Shown here piece after piece: positions 57,461 to 64,000 of a stretch of 64,000 nucleotides of DNA (its first letter is position 1; every line of letters starts with the position of its first letter). Position numbers and translations under genes: made by a program. Below the pieces are notes generated by a model. It searched no databases and was not told where the DNA came from. It saw only the letters and a program-made list of their open reading frames with translations. The stretch comes from Isoetes taiwanensis (lineage: Eukaryota; Streptophyta; Lycopodiopsida; Isoetales; Isoetaceae), in the NCBI GenBank assembly GCA_021234155.1, contig JAJEKV010000013.1:19686237-19750236 (forward strand). The letters are read 5' to 3'.

Positions 57461-59661
57461 CGCCTTTATATATTATTCTTATAAGGGGCGCCTCGCTTGA
57501 ATCGTGGGCCGCTGAAGGATCGCTTCCGCCATTGGTTTGTGCCGACGCATGAATCTGGACGGTGAGGTGCATCGCGGAGCATGGGATGGCACGGGCGCCG
57601 ACGAATCTAACCGGGTTGGGATGGGATGCCTCGCCTCCCGCCATATCTCGATGTATTGATTAATAATACGTGTTTGGTTGATTGGTTCATCCGGCAGGGC
57701 AAAAATCGAGAGCGGTTGCAAGGGTTGGTGATTGATGTTACAGGACAAAAACCGGAGCGGGTTTAGAGATGGTGTTATGGTCGTTGGCAAATTATAGGGT
57801 CGTGGTCCCGCGGCATTGCGGCAGCTTGTGTGTAAGTGGAGGAGTTAGGATCGATTTATTTTGTCCTCTAATCTTTCCATCGTGGTTTTTCCCTTTCGAG
57901 GAAAGCATGTTCGGCCTTCTCGCATGAATCCGCCTTTATAAAATTGAAGCTTCAAACACGGTTGAGATTCCGGCGAGAGAGGGATCTAAGGCTATTGGCG
58001 ATGGAGCTCTGAGCAGGCGATTAGGGATAATAAGTTTTCCTTTATCTTAATGCATTGAATGTCTCATGGAAATGTTTGTGATAACAAATAGTTGTTGCCA
58101 GGCATGTCACGGAGGACTATGCTTACGCTTCGTGACCGCGCTTTAGCATGATTATTCCGAGATACTCCTTCTTCTTTGTGCAAAGTCCCTGTTTTTCAAA
58201 TATGGTGCTAAGTCCAGGTTGTTTTCATACTCTTTTTCTTCATAGCCTTCCTTCTTCCTCTTATCAAACCTTTATTGTCCGTTTCATTACGATGGTGTCT
58301 GGCACGTGGGATGTTTTATTTGGAGAAAATGGACGTCCATATCGCCGGTGCAGTGTGAAATGGGTTTTATGGCTTATACTAAAGCTCCCCCCGGAGTTGT
58401 TTTTCACATTTCTTCGCTCGCTTGGTTTCTTCCTCGGGCATGTGCATTTAATCTTTGCTTGGGCTAGATTTCGCAATGATCCGTTTTCGGGAGCTCCAAG
58501 ATTCGCACTCTTGCCGAAGTTATTGTTTTCTTTCCAGTCGATTTAAAGAAAGATATGAAGATCGAAAGTTTATGATCCAATTGTGTGTAAGGAATAGGAA
58601 GGGTCCGGACATAGTAGCAGAGGTAACAGGATAATGATAGTAGCATATTTTTGTACTTATCTTAAGGAGTCAAGATAAAAATATTATGTGCCATGTTCGG
58701 ACCGGCGGTGGTAAAATGCGAGAGGTTAACAAGAAGACCATGGTGGATAATACTATTAAAATAGCTACAAGTTATCATCCGGATGGTGTCAAGGGGCATC
58801 AAATATGGATATAGTGCGCGACACCCATGATTTTAAATATGGGGTTAGGAGCTCGATATGGACTCCACTAGAATACGCCATCCATAGATTGATGTTTCAT
58901 ATGAGAAGCTCAAGCTACGGGTAAAACAAAATCGCTCATCATATTTAGTTCTATTGAATACCAGAAAGTGGAATTAAAATGAGTATTTTTGTCTTTCATC
59001 TTTTTATTCGAGCCTATTGTGTTTGTTCATCTTTTCATTTTAATTGGTATTGTATGACATGCGATGCTTCAAGAATTCGCCTCGGTTGAGTATATAAGAA
59101 TTTTATAAGAACTTGATGGCGTGAGATTTTGTTCCCATCCGCTAAATGTGCATGGGTATTTTCCTTTGATTTGATTGCTCTTGATGGATAGCACTCAAAG
59201 ATAGGATGTCAACATTCCCGCAAGGGTATGTATTTTTATTTGCTTCTAATGTCTTCATTTTTGAAAGAGATATATAAGTGACACTACCTACTTTATGTGC
59301 ATGCCGAACCGGGCTTTCCAGCTTAAATCGTAGAAAACAACTACATTTAGAACACGCATTCTTTTCAAGAGCATGGACTGCGGTATGATGGTAAAGGAAG
59401 TAATGGCCTTTTGATTGACCGCGGAACATTGAGAGTCCCAAACTAAGATATATAGAAGAATCAGATCTAAAGTTGAAGATATCTTGCCACAAAGCATTGG
59501 CTTAATTATAAGGTATGCCCAATTGATGTGAAGAACGCCGTGCGCTACTTAATAAACACTCAAGGCATGCCCAATTAATGTCGCCTTTGTTCATGGGTTA
59601 TTTATAAAGCAACCACTTAAGTGTTGATGCTAGGTAATTATAGATATGCTTCGATTTTCAT
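57461..59661. other. Copy 2 of the 35.0-37.2 kb stretch
   Basis: Collinear with copy 1. The GC-richer part (57,480-57,850) has dense small differences. A 103-codon minus frame at 57,479-57,790 is not conserved in copy 1, so I do not call it. Confidence 0.5.
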
Positions 59662-61860
59662 GGAAGGAAGGAAGGAAGGAAGGTACTTTTTATCGTCCAC
59701 TGAGACCAATCGGTCTATGGGACCCAATACAAAAACGCAAAGAAGCGACATCGCCCGGATTAAAAACCCCGCCCCGGAAGGGTTTTCGAAAAAAAAAATG
59801 GCAAAGAATCACCGGGCCGGACAAACTAACATACAAAATGCAAAAAACACCCAAATATATATACCATGCACCGCGTACCGTCTACCCTAATCGAAAGCGA
59901 CAAAGGGGCAAAGGTGACCCTCGCAGGTCCCGTGCCTCTCGAATGTAACGACCCGTGGCACGTGATCGACGCGGTGTTCATGTCGCGACAAGTAAGGACC
60001 GCATTTAAGGGCACTAATCCGCCCTCGGGATCCGACCAACCGGGCAACCCGAAAGTGTGAGACTCATCCTCAATGGCACCCGCTTGAAAGCCGACAGAGC
60101 TCGGCCCCGGGGGGGCCCCCAATCCACCCGCCCGCCTCGGCGGAAGATGGTGGGTACCCGTCGCGAATGGAAGCAATGAGTCTCTGCCAAAGTACCGGGA
60201 ACGCGGTAGATTGCAGGCCCCGCCAACACAAGGGTTGATGTGCTCCTTGTAATGGGCCATTTTGACTCGCTTCCGGGGTCCTGTGAGGTCGTTGGCGCGA
60301 AACAAGCGTCCAGGGTACTCCCGCATTTGTCGCGACGGCCGGCCGCGGTTGTCCACAAGACGCGATTCGTGCTCTACCGCGTTCCATTCGGGCGTAACCA
60401 CGATCTCTCTTACCCCAAGCCGCCGCGACTCATTGCCACAATTAATGGCCGGTCGCGGGGAGCAAAAGCATCACCCATAAACCACTTTCTGAAAATAGGC
60501 GATGTGTCTATCATGGAACTTGGCCGAAGCGAAAGATTTTACAAGTAGACGATGATAGGGCGAAGGTTTCAACCCAAAGTGCCTCGCCAAAATGCAGACC
60601 GCCTGCTCAAAGTCATTCCATATTAAGCCAAAGAGGCAGTAGGGCCCCAAACCTGGAATTGTCTGAAGGGGACAGTCGACCCGATTCTGAACGGATGTAT
60701 CTGATGGCCCCAATCTAGAGCTCGAAATACGGACGGTAGCCTTTGCATGGCATAAAGCGCTTTCCAAACCTGCCACCAAGTAAGCGGATAGACGCCTCCC
60801 GCCAGAAGCGCAGGAGGGGAACTCCACCCCTAGATACTTAGGTGGGGCTTGACGCCCACAGGCCGCCCCCGATATGTGAGTGCGTAAGGCATGGGGTGAC
60901 GGAAGAGGATATGAGAACCACCCCGTCTTGGGCGATTCACGCCAAGATGTCCAGAGTCCGGACAAAATGTGTCTAGGGCATCCAGTGAGATCGCATAGCC
61001 GGGGGTGTGGACGCCAGGCCAACATCGTCCAGATAGATGAGCCGGGCGGATGACCCGGTGCAAAAGTCATGCCATCCCCCCATGCTCGGGTAGCGAGGGG
61101 CTTTTAACCGACAATGTAGAGGGGCAACCCCGCCGACCCATACTACCGGTGAATGCTTGGCCCTGCCGGCCGCATCCCCGCCAAAAACAACTCTCATACA
61201 ACTCAGATATGGCATTCGCACAAAATGGAGCTCCCGGGGCTGACGCAGCTTAGCCTACGCTTTTTCCCGGGAATCGATCAAAAGCCTTCGCGAAGTCCAC
61301 AAAGACATTACAAGTCTGGCCGATGATTCCTTTTGTCTTCAATCGCATAAATGATTGGGCCGCCTCTTCAATCGCCCTTGATATAAAGATATGGTCAATC
61401 GTTGAGTGGCGGTCTAAAAGCCCGCCCATGGTGAGGGCTCGCACATCACGGTGCCTCTCGCCCGCCGGTCAATCGCCGCCGAGAATGTCGCCCAACGGTT
61501 TGGCAAATACCGAAGTGACCATGATCGTCCGGTAATTGGCGGACGATGGGTCAGATCACCCGCCTTGTGAATGGGGAACAACCCCGCTTGTGGTCCATTG
61601 TTCGGGGAGACCTTCCCCGCATGCTCGCTGGAATGGTGGTAGTGAGGACCGGACAAGCTGGCCGCCACGCCCATTTGAGTAACTTCGGCCGCGATACCAT
61701 CGAGGTCACCGCCTTCCCATTAGCTGACCGCTGTAGGCCCCCCCTCAACATCCTCCTCCACGAACCAATGGGGGGCCATCCCTGGGGGTATGGGCGTACG
61801 CTGCCCCCCGGGCGGGTCATAGAGCCGCCGCAAAGCATCGTTCCCACCGGGGTGTGATGT
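59662..61860 (-). mobile_element. 5'-truncated LINE with (TTCC)n tail (LINE copy 3, duplicate of copy 2)
   Basis: It sits at the same place in copy 2 as the 37.2-39.4 kb LINE, with the same tail and the same 5' truncation, so it is that insertion duplicated. Minus frames show STIDHIFISRAIEE and FVDFAKAFD (motif A, about 61.3 kb) and ARLIYLDDVGLAST (catalytic Y-x-D-D, about 61.03 kb, intact here). KYLGVEF follows (about 60.8 kb). Many frameshifts differ from those in copy 2, mostly at CG/CNG sites. Confidence 0.88.
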
Positions 61861-64000
61861 GGGAGAAAGTGTTTATTTGTGATTGCAGTGTGGCCATGTC
61901 ATAGATCTTTGCTTCACTTTGTTCTCGGCCCGCATTCTCAATTGTTAGGAGCTGATGTTTCCATGTGAAAACCCATTATGCAAAATTACCTTGCTTTATT
62001 ATTGCCATTTTGGCATATATCACTTAATATTCCCAACTTGAAGGCACGCTTTATTATTCTATTCTATTCTACTATAGTAGTATTTTAACATTACTACCTT
62101 TCTTATACGAAATATATTGACAATGTTCTAATATATTAATATCACCTCATCTAGGTCTATAACTCTAATTGCCCCCTCCTGCAAAAAGATGCATGAGATA
62201 TGGGGTAACGTTATTATGATCCATAACCAACCATTTCACAAAATACGCTTATTACTTCAATCCACTTTATTAAGATATTTCAACCCTGTATAGTGAGTAA
62301 AAACGCATCGCTATCCACCCCCTTCTTTTGCACCATATTAAGGTACTTGACTAGTCAAATTCAAATAGCAAATTCCAAAATAGGGGGTTACGTAAATATA
62401 GTAATTATTAGGTTGAGATGGTTAACCGATCAACTTTGAAAAATAGAAAGTTTTAAAACCAATTTATTTACACCTCGAAAATGGAATTATTCTAAGATAA
62501 AACCCATGCCACCCACCGCCCTCCTTTGCACCACCCATCGGTCGTAACTTGTTATAATATATTATTATAATATATTACTAGACGGGTGCGGTTGTTTTGG
62601 GCATAAATACGATTCTACTGTAAGGAATGAACTTTACTCCTTGCATTTCTTCTTCTAGACATTCTACGAATTTCTGATGTCTTATGGATTCTACGACTCT
62701 CTCTTTATTGTTCTTGTTGCATTTGGATAAGACAAATGATTCGTGATATTTACTTTATAGGAACTCAAATTGAAGGGATTGAATGGGTGTAATAGTGACC
62801 GGTTGGAGTTGACGATGCATTCATAGTTAAGGTGCAATATTCTGCTTTGTAGTTGTGTGCAGCATAGAGTGTAACTATGTATGCGCTTGGTGATGATCTA
62901 TGTATGTGCTTGGTGATGAGAGTAGTGTGGACTGCTTTGCATTAATGTGTGGATATTTTCCAAGATGGAAATAGTGTGGGTATGGATTCTATTTTGTAGT
63001 TTATGGGATTGGGGTTATGCTAGCCAATGATATTACTGTACCCACATTTCAGATATATTAGTTTAACTGTAATATGTCATTACAAATTGACATTTTTTGA
63101 GCAACATTAAAACCTAAAGCAAATATACTATAAGGCCAATATTGACACGAATAATATGCCACTAAAACTGTGCATATTCTAGATACAAAAGCTTCTTGCC
63201 GAATGTGTTTTGCGAATGTGTTGCAATTCAAAGACGTGAAGAAGAATTCAACAGAATCTAATTAATATTCAAAGTTCTATACTTGCCGCCTACAATGGGG
63301 CCTTATTGTGACCGCCATGTTCTAGTAAAGCCATAGCTTGAGAATGCTAAACAATTGTCAATTACAATATCTTTTAAATGAACCTATGTTAATTATATAT
63401 GCACCAATAGGCATTCTAAATCATATTCATATCAATCAATAGATATCTATCAATCCTAGCGTTGCATTAGATCTCTTCTTATGCTTTTTAACATCTTCGT
63501 CTCATTAAACTAAATATAGCATCGGGAGGGACCATGCGGCAGGAAAGCGATACCAATTTATGGTCGTAGTGATATATCACCACTTCTTACAATGAAAAAT
63601 AGGAATAGAACTTTCTTGTAGAATTGGACACCAATAATATAAGATGTGTAGAATAAGCAGATACCTATCCTCCAAAGTTCCATGCATACAAATATGGCTA
63701 TGTTTAGTCATCCTAATATCTGCAAGAAACACATCATATGAAATGTGGAAAGCATCAAGTGCCATATAATCACATGGACATCAGCACAACACTAATATAA
63801 GATGTGCTACTATAGTGCGTATCAAGTTTCATGCTCACAAATGTGGTTATGTTCAGAAATCCTAGTATCACAATAAACACATCATATGAAATTACAGGAG
63901 AAGCATCAAGTGCCATATAATCACATGGACATCAGCAACTAATTTCTTGACAAAATCAATATAAGCTAGTCTATGGAGTAATGCCCAGATACTCATAAAT
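61861..64000. other. Copy 2 of the 39.4-41.6 kb stretch
   Basis: AT-rich, nearly identical to copy 1 except for the 82-bp deletion near 63,093. No gene recognised. Confidence 0.6.

Larger units (their letters stand above)
48606..64000 (+). repeat. Large direct duplication, copy 2 (runs off the window)
   Basis: Collinear with 26,246-41,645. Structural differences: about 195 bp at 54,523-54,724 present here only, about 82 bp near 63,093 absent here, shorter T-run at 56,219, and one ATGCAA unit fewer. Small differences cluster in GC-rich parts. Confidence 0.97.

Noticed and set aside
57479-57790. 103-codon minus-strand open frame
   Set aside because: Not conserved in the duplicated counterpart at 35.0-35.3 kb.
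1-64000. Bacterial-style operons, CRISPR arrays or phage genes
   Set aside because: No arrays with regular spacers, no operon-like coding density; introns, LINEs and plant gene fragments show this is eukaryotic nuclear DNA.

Overview
The window looks like nuclear DNA of a land plant. The kinase, mRNA-capping-enzyme, cullin-3 and WDR20/creC-like fragments all resemble plant versions. One LINE carries the plant-type reverse-transcriptase zinc-binding domain. Genes are sparse and the intergenic DNA is long, AT-rich and repeat-filled, as in large repeat-rich plant genomes. I cannot name the species. I saw no rRNA, tRNA or CRISPR array.

Layout. 1-11.9 kb: no confident gene; dispersed and tandem repeats, a GC-richer degenerate stretch (5.6-7.3 kb) and a weak copia-integrase trace near 10.1 kb. 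11.9-14.5 kb: a decayed LINE on the minus strand with a simple-repeat (TTCC)n tail. 16.5-17.3 kb: a frameshifted cullin-3 pseudogene. 17.4-25.4 kb: tandem repeats, two dispersed repeat families (called R1 and R2 here), an L1-like LINE with target-site duplication, and a MITE whose empty site is preserved in a second R2 copy. 25.46-26.44 kb: an intronless Ser/Thr kinase gene (minus), broken by one base. 27.1-29.0 kb: the last six exons of an mRNA-capping enzyme (plus). 29-41.6 kb: non-coding DNA with foldback and R1 repeats and a 5'-truncated LINE. 41.6-48.4 kb: spacer with a WDR20/creC-like fragment.

The main structural event is a large direct duplication. Sequence from 26,246 to at least 41,645 recurs from 48,606 to the end of the window, so a roughly 22.2-kb tandem unit (26,246-48,453) is likely. 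Copy 2 starts inside the kinase and keeps only its first 64 codons. The joint carries about 150 bp of filler made of two short copies of sequences from the end of the first unit.

The two copies agree closely in AT-rich DNA and disagree in clusters around CG and CNG sites. In one capping-enzyme exon, each copy lacks bases the other has and the two together give an open frame. Many frame breaks may therefore be sequence errors, possibly methylation-linked, so gene integrity should be judged cautiously. No new multi-gene system is evident; the templated-filler duplication joint is the most unusual object here.
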